Below, piece by piece: positions 18,198-26,475 of a stretch of 64,000 nucleotides of DNA. The translations under genes were made by a program, and so were the position numbers. The stretch comes from Reyranella sp. Its GTDB lineage: Bacteria; Pseudomonadota; Alphaproteobacteria; Reyranellales; Reyranellaceae. Position 1 is the stretch's first letter; each line of letters starts with the position of its first letter. The notes under the pieces are model-generated. The model was not told where the DNA came from. It saw only the letters and a program-made list of their open reading frames with translations, and did no database searches. The DNA lies in the NCBI RefSeq assembly GCF_017305915.1, contig NZ_JAFKJN010000013.1, positions 62,001 through 126,000 on the forward strand, written 5' to 3'.

Positions 18198-19172
18198 TCA
18201 TTCCATCTCGACGTTGAGCTCCTTCAGGGTCTTGCCCCAGAAGGTGTGCTCGTCCTTGACGAACTGGGTGAACTCCGCGCGCGTGCGCTCGGGCGGCTGC
18301 TCCAGGCCGTCCCTGGCCAGGGCCTCGTCCCATTTGGGGTTCTTCATCGCCTCCTTGGCGGCCTTCTCGATCTTGTCGAGAACGTCCGCCGGCGTCTTGG
18401 CGGGCGCGAACAGGCCTTGCCAGCTGGTCACGACGACGTCGATGCCCTGCTCCTTCAGGGTCGGCACGTCGGGCAGCGACTTGACGCGCTTGTTGCCGGT
18501 CACCGCCAGGGCCCTGAGATTGCCGCCCTTGATCTGCGACACCGCGGGCGGCAGCGACGAGAAGTTCATGGTTATCTGGCCGCTGATCACGTCGGCCACG
18601 GCCGGCCCCGTCCCCTTGTAGGGCACGTGGGTCATCTTGATCCCGGCTGCCTTGGCGAACAGCGCGCCGGCGAGATGGTTGTTGCCGCCGACGCCCGACG
18701 ACGAATAGGTCAGCTTCTCGGGGTCCTTCTTGGCCAGCGCCACCAGCTCGGCGGCGTTGTTGGCCGGCACCTTGTTGCCCACGACGAGGACGTACTGGTA
18801 GTCCGTCACCTGGCAGACCGGCGCGAGGGCGGAGATGGTGTCGATCATGCCCTTCTGGACATGCGGGTTGATGATCACGTTGGTGCCGACGGCGACGAAC
18901 AACGTCTGGCCGTCCGGCTTGGCGGCCGCCACGGCGCGCAGGCCGATCGAGCCGGCGGCGCCGCCCTTGTTGTCGATGACGATCTGCTGGCCGATGACCG
19001 GCGTCATGACCTGGCCCAGCTCGCGGGCGTTGATGTCCGTGCTGCCGCCCGCGGCATAGCCGACCACGAAGGTCACCGGGCCGCTCGGCCAGGCCTGCGC
19101 CCGCCCGGCGGACGGCAGCAGCAGGGCGGTCGAACCCAGGGCGAGCGCTTGGCGGCGGTTGAGGCTTGTCAT
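18198..19172 (-). CDS. Bug-family (TctC-like) substrate-binding protein
   Basis: A 324-residue periplasmic receptor of tripartite tricarboxylate transporters. The N-terminus has a twin-arginine-type signal (NRRQALALGSTALLLPSAG). The mature part shows the family marks PVTFVVGYAAGGSTDINARE, VIDNKGGAAGSIG, THVPYKGTGPAVADVISGQI and LPDVPTLKEQGIDV. These proteins bind carboxylates such as citrate, glutamate or aromatic acids. The membrane partners TctA and TctB are not in the window, as is common for the many orphan Bug proteins of soil bacteria. I chose the ATG at 19172 because of TTGGAGACG upstream and the signal peptide. Confidence 0.93.
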   Translation of the reverse strand: MTSLNRRQALALGSTALLLPSAGRAQAWPSGPVTFVVGYAAGGSTDINARELGQVMTPVIGQQIVIDNKGGAAGSIGLRAVAAAKPDGQTLFVAVGTNVIINPHVQKGMIDTISALAPVCQVTDYQYVLVVGNKVPANNAAELVALAKKDPEKLTYSSSGVGGNNHLAGALFAKAAGIKMTHVPYKGTGPAVADVISGQITMNFSSLPPAVSQIKGGNLRALAVTGNKRVKSLPDVPTLKEQGIDVVVTSWQGLFAPAKTPADVLDKIEKAAKEAMKNPKWDEALARDGLEQPPERTRAEFTQFVKDEHTFWGKTLKELNVEME

Positions 19173-19237
19173 GAGCCGTCTCCAACGATGATGATTCGGC
19201 CGTTGTTTGTCGCAAACGGCGGCGGGAGGCAAGGCGC

Positions 19238-20290
19238 ATGAGACCGTACCGGGGGTGGAAGGTCGCGCTCGTCGGCGCCTTGCTGATGGCCCTGGCTGGT
19301 TGCGCCGGCTACTACGACCCGCAGCCTTCGGGCGAATTGCCGCCAACGACCTTGCCGGACAACCGGCTGACGGCGCGGTTCTTCGGCGTCTCGACCATTT
19401 TGCTGAGCGACGGCCGGTCGGCGATCATGACCGACGGCTTCTTCTCGCGGCCCGATTTCATCAAGGGCATCACCCAGCCGCTGCAGCCCGACGCCGGTGC
19501 GATCAGGTGGGCGCTGGGGCAGGGCGAGGTCGGGGGCCTCGAGGCCGTGCTGGTGCCGCACTCGCACTTCGACCACGCGCTCGATTCTGCCACTGTCGCG
19601 ACGGCGACCGGCGCCACGGTCGTGGGCTCGATTTCGACCTGCCGTATCGTCAGGGCGGAGAACCTCCCGCAGGACCGCACGCGCCTGGTCGAGGGCGGCG
19701 AGCAGTTCCAGTTCGGCTCGTTCAAGGTCGGGGTCTTCAAGGCCAAGCACACGCCGGCGCCGCCGTTCCCGATTCCCGCGCTGGACGACGACGTCGATCC
19801 CGGCTTCACGGTGCCGGCGCGGATCTTCGAGTACGAGCAGGGCGGCACCTATTCCTTCCTGGTCGAGCACGACGGCCGCACCGTCCTGATCCACTCCAGC
19901 ACCAACTACGTGGACGGGCTCTATGATGGCGTGCGGGCCGATGTGGTGTTCCTGGGCGTGGCGCTGCTCGCCCGTCAGGGCCCGGCCTTTGCCGCGGACT
20001 ATTGGGAGCAGGTCGTGAAGAAGACCGGTGCGAAGCTGGTCATTCCGGTTCATTGGGACGACTACACGCGGCCGCTCGATCAGCGGCTCAAATGGTTCGG
20101 CTGGCCCGACGACCTTCCGGCAGACATGGCGATCGTTCGCGACCTGGCGGACAGGAGCGGCGTCCGGGTCGCCTTCATGCCGCTGTTCAAGCCAGTCGAC
20201 ATATTGGCCGCTGCCGGGATCGATCCGGCAGACCGCCACACGCTGCCGCCGCCGACGGTCGTGCGCCAGCCGGCGACCTGTCCGTTTTAG
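19238..20290 (+). CDS. Metallo-beta-lactamase-fold lipoprotein
   Basis: A 350-residue protein with a lipoprotein signal (LLMALAGC, lipidated Cys22) and a metallo-hydrolase domain. The metal motif HSHFDH is at 108-113; other ligands may be His in KAKHTPAPP and in VIPVHWDDYTRP. It resembles the UlaG/NAPE-PLD-like branch, in which a beta-lactamase-fold domain follows RFFGVSTILLSDGRSAIMTD. It should be anchored to a membrane facing the periplasm. The substrate is unknown. It ends four bases inside the convergent DUF488 gene. Confidence 0.87.
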   Translation: MRPYRGWKVALVGALLMALAGCAGYYDPQPSGELPPTTLPDNRLTARFFGVSTILLSDGRSAIMTDGFFSRPDFIKGITQPLQPDAGAIRWALGQGEVGGLEAVLVPHSHFDHALDSATVATATGATVVGSISTCRIVRAENLPQDRTRLVEGGEQFQFGSFKVGVFKAKHTPAPPFPIPALDDDVDPGFTVPARIFEYEQGGTYSFLVEHDGRTVLIHSSTNYVDGLYDGVRADVVFLGVALLARQGPAFAADYWEQVVKKTGAKLVIPVHWDDYTRPLDQRLKWFGWPDDLPADMAIVRDLADRSGVRVAFMPLFKPVDILAAAGIDPADRHTLPPPTVVRQPATCPF

Positions 20291-20856
20291 GGCGCGTCCG
20301 GCAAAGGCGGATAGGTCAGGCTGGTGCCGTGCACTTCAGCGAACGGCGTGAGCTTGTGCAGGCGATGGCTGGTCCTCGACAGGATCTCCACCGAAGGAAT
20401 GCCGCGCACCTCGAGCGCATCGGCGACCAGCGAGCGGTGGCAGCGCCACGGCACGGCTTCGGCGCACATGATGGCAACGCGCGCGTGCCGGCTGAGATCG
20501 ATCAGCTCGCCGAGCGCGCCTGCGAAGGCGGGCGTCTGCATGTAGTCGGCGTAGCCGCGAAAGCTGTCGTTGCGCCAGCCCTTGTTGGGCGAGTCCTTCG
20601 ACGTCTTGCGCAAGCCGCCCAGGCCCGGCAGGCCGACATACGCGACGCCGTGTCCGGCGAGGGACTTCGGCAGGGCGTCGGCGTTGAACTGGGGGTTGCG
20701 GCGCGAGCGCGGCACGGTACGGATGTCGGCGACCGTCTCGATCCCGTAGGCGGCGAGCAGGTCGGCGAAGCCCTCGATCGACAGGGTCGAATGGCCGACG
20801 GTGAAGATCGCGCCGTCGGGCCATTCCGGCTTGGGGCGAGCCTGCCGCCGCGCCAT
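20287..20856 (-). CDS. DUF488-family protein
   Basis: A 189-residue protein with the DUF488 signatures: FTVGHSTLSIEGFADLLAAY, VADIRTVPRSRRNPQFNADA and the C-terminal cysteine region ARVAIMCAEAVPWRCHRSLV. The family has a conserved CxE/D...CHR site and is thought to act on nucleic acids or oxidised substrates, but its biochemistry is not established. The ATG at 20856 has GCGGAGCG in front and starts 9 bases after the flavoprotein stop, so the two genes are probably co-transcribed. Confidence 0.9.
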   Translation of the reverse strand: MARRQARPKPEWPDGAIFTVGHSTLSIEGFADLLAAYGIETVADIRTVPRSRRNPQFNADALPKSLAGHGVAYVGLPGLGGLRKTSKDSPNKGWRNDSFRGYADYMQTPAFAGALGELIDLSRHARVAIMCAEAVPWRCHRSLVADALEVRGIPSVEILSRTSHRLHKLTPFAEVHGTSLTYPPLPDAP

Positions 20857-20864
20857 CGCTCCGC

Positions 20865-22355
20865 TCAGTTCTTGCCCGAGACGTACTTGCCGGCGCCGTC
20901 GCCCGCGAGCTTGCCCAGCACGGCGCCGGACACCAGCCCCGTGCCGCCGGGGTAGTTGTGATAGAACAGCCCGCCGACCAGCTCGCCGGCGGCGAACAGG
21001 CCGGGGATGACGTGGCCGTCGGTGCTCTCGACCTCGCCGCTGGTCGTGATCTTGAGACCGCCGAAGGTGAAGGTGAGGCCGCAGGTCACCGCGTAGGCCT
21101 CGAACGGCGCGGTGTCGATGGTGTTGGCCCAGTTGCTCTTCGGCACGGCGAGGCCGCGCACGCCGCGGCCGTCCTTGACCGCCGGGTTGAACGGCACCTC
21201 GGTCATCACCGCCGCGTTCCATTCCTTGAGGGTCTTGAGGAACTGCTCCTGGTTCACGCCCTCGAGCTTGGTCGCCAGCTCCTCGATGGTGTCGGCGCGC
21301 ACCTTGGTCATGCGCTTGATGCGGTATTCGTCGCGCAGCTTGTCGAGCACCTTCGAATCGAAGATCTGCCACGCGAACTGCTGCGGCTGGGACAGGATCA
21401 CCGCGCCGTACTTGGCGTAGGTGTAGTTGCGGAAGTCGGCGCCCTCGTCGACGAAGCGCACGCCGTTGGCGTTGACCATGATGCCGAGCGGGTAGGAGTG
21501 CTTCTGGAAGTTGTCGCCGACCTCGAGGTCGCCGAACTCCGGCGCGTTCATGTCCCAGCCGACGGCGTGGCCGCCCGACCAGTTGCCGTGCGCCTTGGCG
21601 CCGATCGCCAGCGCCATGTTGATGCCGGCGCCGGTGTTGAACCGCGTGCCGCGCACCTTGGCGAGGTCCCACGTGGGCCCGAGATAGCGCGTGCGCATCT
21701 CGGCGTTGCTCTCGAAGCCGCCGCACGCCAGCACCACCGCCTTGGCGCCGATCCGGATCTTGCGGCCCTTGTGCCGGGCGATCACGCCGCGCACCACGCC
21801 GTCCTCCTCGATCAGCGACACCGCCGCGGTCTCGTAGTGGATCGGGATGCCGGCCTTGACGGCCGCCTTGTGCTCGAGATCGACCAGGCCCGGACCGCCG
21901 CCCCACGCCTCGACGGCGAGGCCGCCCCAGAACTTGTACTTGCCGTTCACCTTGAAGGCCTGGCGGCCGTAGGACGGCTGGAAGCGCACGCCCTTGCCGC
22001 GCATCCACTTCAGCGTCTCGAAGCTGCGGCTGATCAGGATGTCGGTCAGCTCGGGGTCGCATCGATAGTTGGTCACCCGGCCCATGTCGTCGAGGAACTG
22101 GTCGGCCGAGTAGGAGCCGAAATCGACGTCGCGCTTCTCGTCCTCGGTGAGGTCGTAGAGCTGGGCAAGATCGTCGACGCCGTGGAATACCACCCGCATG
22201 GCGCCGGCGGTATAGGTGCTGTTGCCGCCGCGCTCTTCCTCGGGCGCCGCTTCCAGCATCGCCACCGAGGCGCCGGCCTCGCGCGCCGCCAGGGCCGCAC
22301 AGGCCGCGGCATTGCCCGCGCCCACCACCAAGACATCGACCTGGAAATCGTCCAC
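20865..22355 (-). CDS. FAD-dependent dehydrogenase, TcuA-like
   Basis: A 496-residue flavoprotein of the fumarate reductase/succinate dehydrogenase flavoprotein group. The dinucleotide motif VDVLVVGAGNAAACAALAA is at the N-terminus, and the FAD-contact GGNSTYTAGAMR, the substrate-site arginines and the C-terminal GGLKITTSGEVEST and NYPGGTGLVSGAVLG follow. TcuA oxidises tricarballylate to cis-aconitate; this protein is similar in layout, and the Bug receptor two genes away would fit uptake of a tricarboxylate, but the pairing is inference. The GTG start at 22355 has GGAGCGGACGC; an ATG at 22378 would add eight residues. Confidence 0.88.
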   Translation of the reverse strand: MDDFQVDVLVVGAGNAAACAALAAREAGASVAMLEAAPEEERGGNSTYTAGAMRVVFHGVDDLAQLYDLTEDEKRDVDFGSYSADQFLDDMGRVTNYRCDPELTDILISRSFETLKWMRGKGVRFQPSYGRQAFKVNGKYKFWGGLAVEAWGGGPGLVDLEHKAAVKAGIPIHYETAAVSLIEEDGVVRGVIARHKGRKIRIGAKAVVLACGGFESNAEMRTRYLGPTWDLAKVRGTRFNTGAGINMALAIGAKAHGNWSGGHAVGWDMNAPEFGDLEVGDNFQKHSYPLGIMVNANGVRFVDEGADFRNYTYAKYGAVILSQPQQFAWQIFDSKVLDKLRDEYRIKRMTKVRADTIEELATKLEGVNQEQFLKTLKEWNAAVMTEVPFNPAVKDGRGVRGLAVPKSNWANTIDTAPFEAYAVTCGLTFTFGGLKITTSGEVESTDGHVIPGLFAAGELVGGLFYHNYPGGTGLVSGAVLGKLAGDGAGKYVSGKN

Positions 22356-22404
22356 GCGTCCGCTCCTCGATTTTGGCATGCGGCTTGCAGTACAATGCCC
22401 CGCC

Positions 22405-23043
22405 ATGGGTGATCGGTTCGACCGTCTAAAACTGCGGCACGCCAATGTCGAGGCTTTGCTGCGCCGTCCCGGTATCGGCCACAACAACGGGCCGACCTTC
22501 GACATGTCGTGGGAGGCCTGGGTATGGCGTCGCGCCGCCGCCAAGGCCTGGAAGACACCCAGCCCCGAGATCGCGAAAATGCGCGTCCGTCGGGCGGAAC
22601 GGCTGGGCATCACCTACAAGGAACTGACCGCGTCGCTGATGAACACCGGCGCCAACCTCGGCACCGCGGTGATGCCGCTGTCGCTGGCCGCCCGCGTCCG
22701 CCGCGGGCCGAACCGCGAGGTCATCGTCGAAGCGCGCAACTCGGTCGCCGCCCTGGTGGCGAAATTCGGCGGCCGGCTGTTCCTGCTGGGCGACATCGAT
22801 GCGGTGCCGGCGCTCTCGGACGAGGAGCGCGCGGCGTTCCTGTCGGTCGTCAACCGGGCCTTCGACGGCAAGGTCGAGGCGGTCGGCTGGGGCCATGACG
22901 GCAAGGCCATCCGGACGATGCTCAGGAGCAACGCCGTGCCGCACCAGGAGGCCTTCCTGATCGGCGCCGGCATGAGCCACCAGGTGCTGGGCGACTCGGC
23001 CGGCCTGCCGTTCACCAAGGACATCGAAGGCTGGTTCGCCTGA
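22405..23043 (+). CDS. Unknown protein with GIGHNNGP motif
   Basis: A 212-residue protein that I do not recognise. Near the N-terminus it has RRPGIGHNNGPTFD, a motif that I remember at the start of otherwise different alphaproteobacterial hypothetical proteins. The middle is basic (AKMRVRRAERLGITYKE). The end has an alternating alpha/beta pattern (KFGGRLFLLGDIDAVPALSD, then VGWGHDGKAIRTMLRSN) and closes with GDSAGLPFTKDIEGWFA. It diverges from the flavoprotein and precedes the next unknown gene by 6 bases, so they are likely co-transcribed. Confidence 0.7.
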   Translation: MGDRFDRLKLRHANVEALLRRPGIGHNNGPTFDMSWEAWVWRRAAAKAWKTPSPEIAKMRVRRAERLGITYKELTASLMNTGANLGTAVMPLSLAARVRRGPNREVIVEARNSVAALVAKFGGRLFLLGDIDAVPALSDEERAAFLSVVNRAFDGKVEAVGWGHDGKAIRTMLRSNAVPHQEAFLIGAGMSHQVLGDSAGLPFTKDIEGWFA

Positions 23044-23049
23044 AGGCGG

Positions 23050-23592
23050 ATGTACCAGCCGCGAACGCCCGGCCATACCAAGCGCGACCCGGTCAAGCAC
23101 TGGGCGCTGCCCGATAGAGTGTTCTTCGCCTGCGGCGGCTGCCACATCCTGGCGCACGCCTTCCTCGAGCGGTATGGCCGGCCCGAGCACGTCGTCACCT
23201 GGATCAAGCCCGCGCCCGGCTACTGGGGCAACCACATCTTCGTCGGCACCGATGACTGGGTGTTCGATTTCCACGGCTATGCGAAGCGCGACGCCTTCCT
23301 GAGGCATGCCTGGAGGGGCTCGCGGCGGCTGTGGCCCGGCTGGGACGCCACCCTGGTGACGGTGCCGCGCGACGTGCTGACCTCCGAGCCGCGGTCGCGC
23401 CAGATCGAGGGCCTGTGGCTGCGCGAACCGGGACAATTCCTCTACGACGCTTTGCCGCGCGCGCGGGCTTACCTCGACCGCTTTCCCCCACCGGACACTG
23501 GTATTTTGACGGTCGATGACGACGACCAAGCGCAAGCCGGCAAGGCGCGGCAAGAAAAGCTCTCCGGCGGCCAAGGCGCCGCGTCCGGGTAG
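23050..23592 (+). CDS. Unknown protein with Cys-His-Asp pattern
   Basis: A 180-residue protein of unknown function. FFACGGCHILAHAFLERY, then YWGNHIFVGTDDWVFDFHGY, gives a Cys on a helix N-terminus followed by a His strand and an Asp strand. That is the order of papain-like/transglutaminase catalytic triads, although the similarity is only in pattern. The C-terminal 40 residues are low-complexity and overlap the next gene by 77 bases in another frame, so they may be weakly constrained. It follows the GIGHNNGP gene closely. Confidence 0.65.
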   Translation: MYQPRTPGHTKRDPVKHWALPDRVFFACGGCHILAHAFLERYGRPEHVVTWIKPAPGYWGNHIFVGTDDWVFDFHGYAKRDAFLRHAWRGSRRLWPGWDATLVTVPRDVLTSEPRSRQIEGLWLREPGQFLYDALPRARAYLDRFPPPDTGILTVDDDDQAQAGKARQEKLSGGQGAASG

Positions 23593-24127
23593 GCGGCCTC
23601 CGTTCGCCGCCGAGCCGCCGCTGCAGCAGGGCTTGCTCGAGATGGCGACCATCGGCGCGCAGTCGTTCCTGTGGCTGGCGACGGTCGTGGCGAGCGTCGC
23701 CGCGCTGGCCGGAGCTGCCTTCGGCATCTGGTCGCTCCGCCCGCTCCCGGCTTACTCGTCGGAGCGGGTCAGGGTGGGCTCACCGTTCGAGGTCACGTTC
23801 CGGATCGAGAATGCCAGCGCGTGGTTCCCGCTCTCCCATCTGAAGATCCGCTGTGCGCTGGCCGGCGTCGACGCGTCCGACATGCCGCCGGTCGAGGCCG
23901 ACGGATCGAAGATCCCCGCGCGCCTCGGGCCGGGCGAGCAGGCGAGCTTCACCTGTCCGTTCCGCGCCGGCGATCTGGACGTGGCGCTGCGGTCCGAACT
24001 CTACTTCCGCAGCGAATATGACCTGCCCGTGCTCGGCTCGCTCCGGCTCAGCGACAACGGCGGTCCGTTCGTCCTCAACACCCGGCTCCTGCCGCCGCGC
24101 TGGACGGCCAAACCCGGCAAGGACTAG
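23516..24127 (+). CDS. Single-pass membrane protein with periplasmic beta domain
   Basis: A 203-residue protein with a very basic cytoplasmic tail (TKRKPARRGKKSSP), one transmembrane helix at about 48-72 and a periplasmic part that looks like a beta sandwich (RVGSPFEVTFRIENASAWFP; PGEQASFTCPFRAGDLDVAL). No family is recognised. It starts inside the preceding gene and ends 8 bases before the CoA transferase, in one direction with both. Confidence 0.7.
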   Translation: MTTTKRKPARRGKKSSPAAKAPRPGRRPPFAAEPPLQQGLLEMATIGAQSFLWLATVVASVAALAGAAFGIWSLRPLPAYSSERVRVGSPFEVTFRIENASAWFPLSHLKIRCALAGVDASDMPPVEADGSKIPARLGPGEQASFTCPFRAGDLDVALRSELYFRSEYDLPVLGSLRLSDNGGPFVLNTRLLPPRWTAKPGKD

Positions 24128-24135
24128 AGAAAAGC

Positions 24136-25326
24136 ATGACCTCCTCTGTTGAACCGCCTCTCAAAGGCGTCCGCGTCGTCGAGCTCACGCACACCATCCT
24201 CGGTCCGTCCTGCGGCATGATCCTGGCCGACCTGGGCGCCGAGGTGATCAAGGTCGAGCCGGTCGACGGCGACCGCACCCGCCGGCTGCGCGGCTTCGGC
24301 GGCGGCTTCTTCGGCTACTTCAACCGCAACAAGAAGAGCCTGGCGCTCGACGCCGATTCGACCGAGGGCCGCAAGGTGCTGGTCAAGCTGCTGCAGTCGG
24401 CCGACGTGATGATCGAGAACTTCGCGCCGGGCTCGATGGCCAAGCGCGGGCTGGGGCCGGCGGACATCGAGAAGATCAATCCGCGCCTGGTCTACTGCGC
24501 GCTCAAGGGCTTCCTGCCGGGTCCGTACGAGAAGCGGCCGGCGCTCGACGAGGTCGTGCAGATGATGGGCGGGCTCGCCTACATGACCGGCCCGAGCGGG
24601 CGGCCGTTGCGCGCCGGCACCTCGGTGGTCGACATCATGGGCGGCATGTTCGGCGCCTTCGGCACGGTGCTCGCGCTGAAGCAGCGCGACCGCACGGGGA
24701 AGGGCGGGCTCGTCGAATCGGCGCTGTTCGAATCGGTGGTGTTCCTGATGGGCCAGCATCTGGCGATCACGGCGATGAATGGCGCGCCGCCGCCGCCGAT
24801 GCCCGAGCGGGTGAGCTCGTGGGCGATCTACGAGATCTTCAACACCTCGGACGGCCAGCAGGTCTTCATCGGCATCACCTCGGACGGCCAGTGGAAGCGC
24901 TTCTGCGAGTTCTTCAAGCAGGACGCGCTGGCCTCCGACCCCAGGCTCGCCACCAACAACCAGCGCATCGAGGCGCGGCCATGGCTGGTGCCGAAGGTCG
25001 CCGAGGTGTTCAAGCGCTACACCAAGGACGCGCTCGAGCAGATGTGCCTCGACGCCGACATCTCCTTCGCGCCGGTGGCGCGGCCGCAGGACCTGTTCGA
25101 CCATCCGCACCTGCTGGCCAACGGCTCGCTGGCGCCGACCACCCTGCCGGGCGGGGTGAAGACGCGCCTGCCGCTGCTGCCGTTCCAGATGCTGGGCTGG
25201 CGGCCGCCCTTGGTCAGCGATCCGCCCGAGGTCGGCCAGCACAACGACCAGGTGCTGGGGGAGATCGGCTACGACAAGGCCGGCATCGCCGCGCTCGAGG
25301 CCGCCGGCGCGCTCGGTCCGAAATAG
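24136..25326 (+). CDS. CaiB/BaiF-type (class III) CoA transferase
   Basis: A 396-residue enzyme that moves CoA between carboxylic acids without a covalent-thioester ping-pong of the class I type. The N-terminal Rossmann segment KGVRVVELTHTILGPSCG, the region ADLGAEVIKVEPVDGD and the catalytic aspartate Asp166 in GTSVVDIMGG are all present. The end has the usual PLLPFQMLGW and HNDQVLGEIGYD features. Substrates cannot be told from sequence; the acyl-CoA dehydrogenase-rich window fits acid catabolism. The ATG at 24136 follows AGAAAAGC. Confidence 0.93.
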   Translation: MTSSVEPPLKGVRVVELTHTILGPSCGMILADLGAEVIKVEPVDGDRTRRLRGFGGGFFGYFNRNKKSLALDADSTEGRKVLVKLLQSADVMIENFAPGSMAKRGLGPADIEKINPRLVYCALKGFLPGPYEKRPALDEVVQMMGGLAYMTGPSGRPLRAGTSVVDIMGGMFGAFGTVLALKQRDRTGKGGLVESALFESVVFLMGQHLAITAMNGAPPPPMPERVSSWAIYEIFNTSDGQQVFIGITSDGQWKRFCEFFKQDALASDPRLATNNQRIEARPWLVPKVAEVFKRYTKDALEQMCLDADISFAPVARPQDLFDHPHLLANGSLAPTTLPGGVKTRLPLLPFQMLGWRPPLVSDPPEVGQHNDQVLGEIGYDKAGIAALEAAGALGPK

Positions 25327-25331
25327 CGGCG

Positions 25332-25646
25332 ATGGAGGGCAGGACGGTCGCGTTGGCTGTCGCTGCCCTGGGATGGCTGGTCGCGGGCCTGATCGCCTTC
25401 GTCTTCGTCGTCTGGTTCGGCTTCGCCGGGATCGGGCTGATCGGCCTGCTGCTGTGTTTCATCTGCGTGCGCATCGAGCTCGAGAAGGACGCCGCGGTCG
25501 GCAGCGGCTGGACGCCGCATCTGATCGCCAGCCAGCACGAAGCGGTCCGAGGCAATCGGCAGCCGCGCATTGCAACGCGGATGCAAATGCAGAGTCACAT
25601 CTTGTGCGTCGCCGGCGCCGACTCCTCGTCGCCGAACGCCGGGTAG
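25332..25646 (+). CDS. Small two-helix membrane protein
   Basis: A 104-residue frame that starts 5 bases after the CoA transferase. Residues 5-28 and 30-48 are two hydrophobic helices (LGWLVAGLIAFVFVVWFGF; IGLIGLLLCFICV). After residue 60 the sequence is poor and overlaps the 3' end of the convergent phosphodiesterase by 52 bases, so the tail may not be conserved. Function is unknown. Confidence 0.5.
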   Translation: MEGRTVALAVAALGWLVAGLIAFVFVVWFGFAGIGLIGLLLCFICVRIELEKDAAVGSGWTPHLIASQHEAVRGNRQPRIATRMQMQSHILCVAGADSSSPNAG

Positions 25647-26467
25647 TCGGGATCGAGCAGGAAGGGGTGTGGGCCCGAGAAGCTGCCGATGAAGGCGGTG
25701 TGGGTGATCGTGCCGACCTCGGGCTGCCACAGATGCAGGTGATAGCCCGGCGGCTCCATGGTGAAGGTGGCGTCGTCGTGCGGCATCAGGTCGAGCACGA
25801 CCTGGTGGGCAACGCTCGGCGCCACCGAGCCGATGGTGCCGGCCCAGCGGATCTGGATCGAGCGGTGATGATGGCCGCAGGCGACCCGCTCGATGTTGGC
25901 GCGGTCCTTGAGGAGCGCGGCCATCGCCGGGGCGTTGCGGCAGTTGATCGAATCCATGTGCTGCAGCCCCGTCGGGAACGGCGGGTGATGCATGAAGATG
26001 AAGGTCGGGCGGTCGGGCTGCTCGTCGAGCCGCGCCTTCAGCCAGTCGAGCCGGGGGCCGTCCATCTCGCCGTGGCCCTTGCCCGGCACGACGGTGTCGA
26101 GGCCGATCAGCCGCATAGGCAGGTCCTCGACGGTGTAGTGGAGGTGCTCGCCGCCCCCGGAGCCAATCTTCGGCAGGTAGCCGTCGCCGCCGAACACCAG
26201 CCGCATGTTCTCGCGGCGGTCGTGATTGCCGGGGATGAGGTACACCGGCATCGAGAGCGGCCTGAGGCAGTCGCGCAGCAGCTCGTACTCCTCGACGAGG
26301 CCGCAGTCGGTCAGGTCGCCCGACGCGATGACCGCGTCGGGCTTGAGCGGCTGGGCGAGGATCGACGCGACCGCGGCGCGCAGCATCGCCTCGGTGTCGA
26401 CGATGCCGTAGGCCTTCTTGCCCGACGGCCGGATATGCAGGTCGGTGATCTGGGCGATGAGGGTCAT
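25595..26467 (-). CDS. GpdQ-like glycerophosphodiesterase
   Basis: A 290-residue binuclear metallophosphoesterase. The metal ligands are all visible: Asp9 and His11 (ITDLHI), Asp51 (ASGDLTD), Asn81 and His82 (PGNHD), His160 (FMHHPP), His199 and His201 (CGHHHRS). The stretches KAYGIVDTEA and HHPPFPTGLQHMDSINCRN match Enterobacter GpdQ, a glycerophosphodiesterase, more closely than the cAMP phosphodiesterase CpdA, by memory of those sequences. It lies 8 bases after a ugp-type binding protein, so it probably hydrolyses the imported glycerophosphodiesters in the cytoplasm. The ATG at 26467 has AAGG upstream. Confidence 0.87.
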   Translation of the reverse strand: MTLIAQITDLHIRPSGKKAYGIVDTEAMLRAAVASILAQPLKPDAVIASGDLTDCGLVEEYELLRDCLRPLSMPVYLIPGNHDRRENMRLVFGGDGYLPKIGSGGGEHLHYTVEDLPMRLIGLDTVVPGKGHGEMDGPRLDWLKARLDEQPDRPTFIFMHHPPFPTGLQHMDSINCRNAPAMAALLKDRANIERVACGHHHRSIQIRWAGTIGSVAPSVAHQVVLDLMPHDDATFTMEPPGYHLHLWQPEVGTITHTAFIGSFSGPHPFLLDPDYPAFGDEESAPATHKM

Positions 26468-26475
26468 GGTGGACC

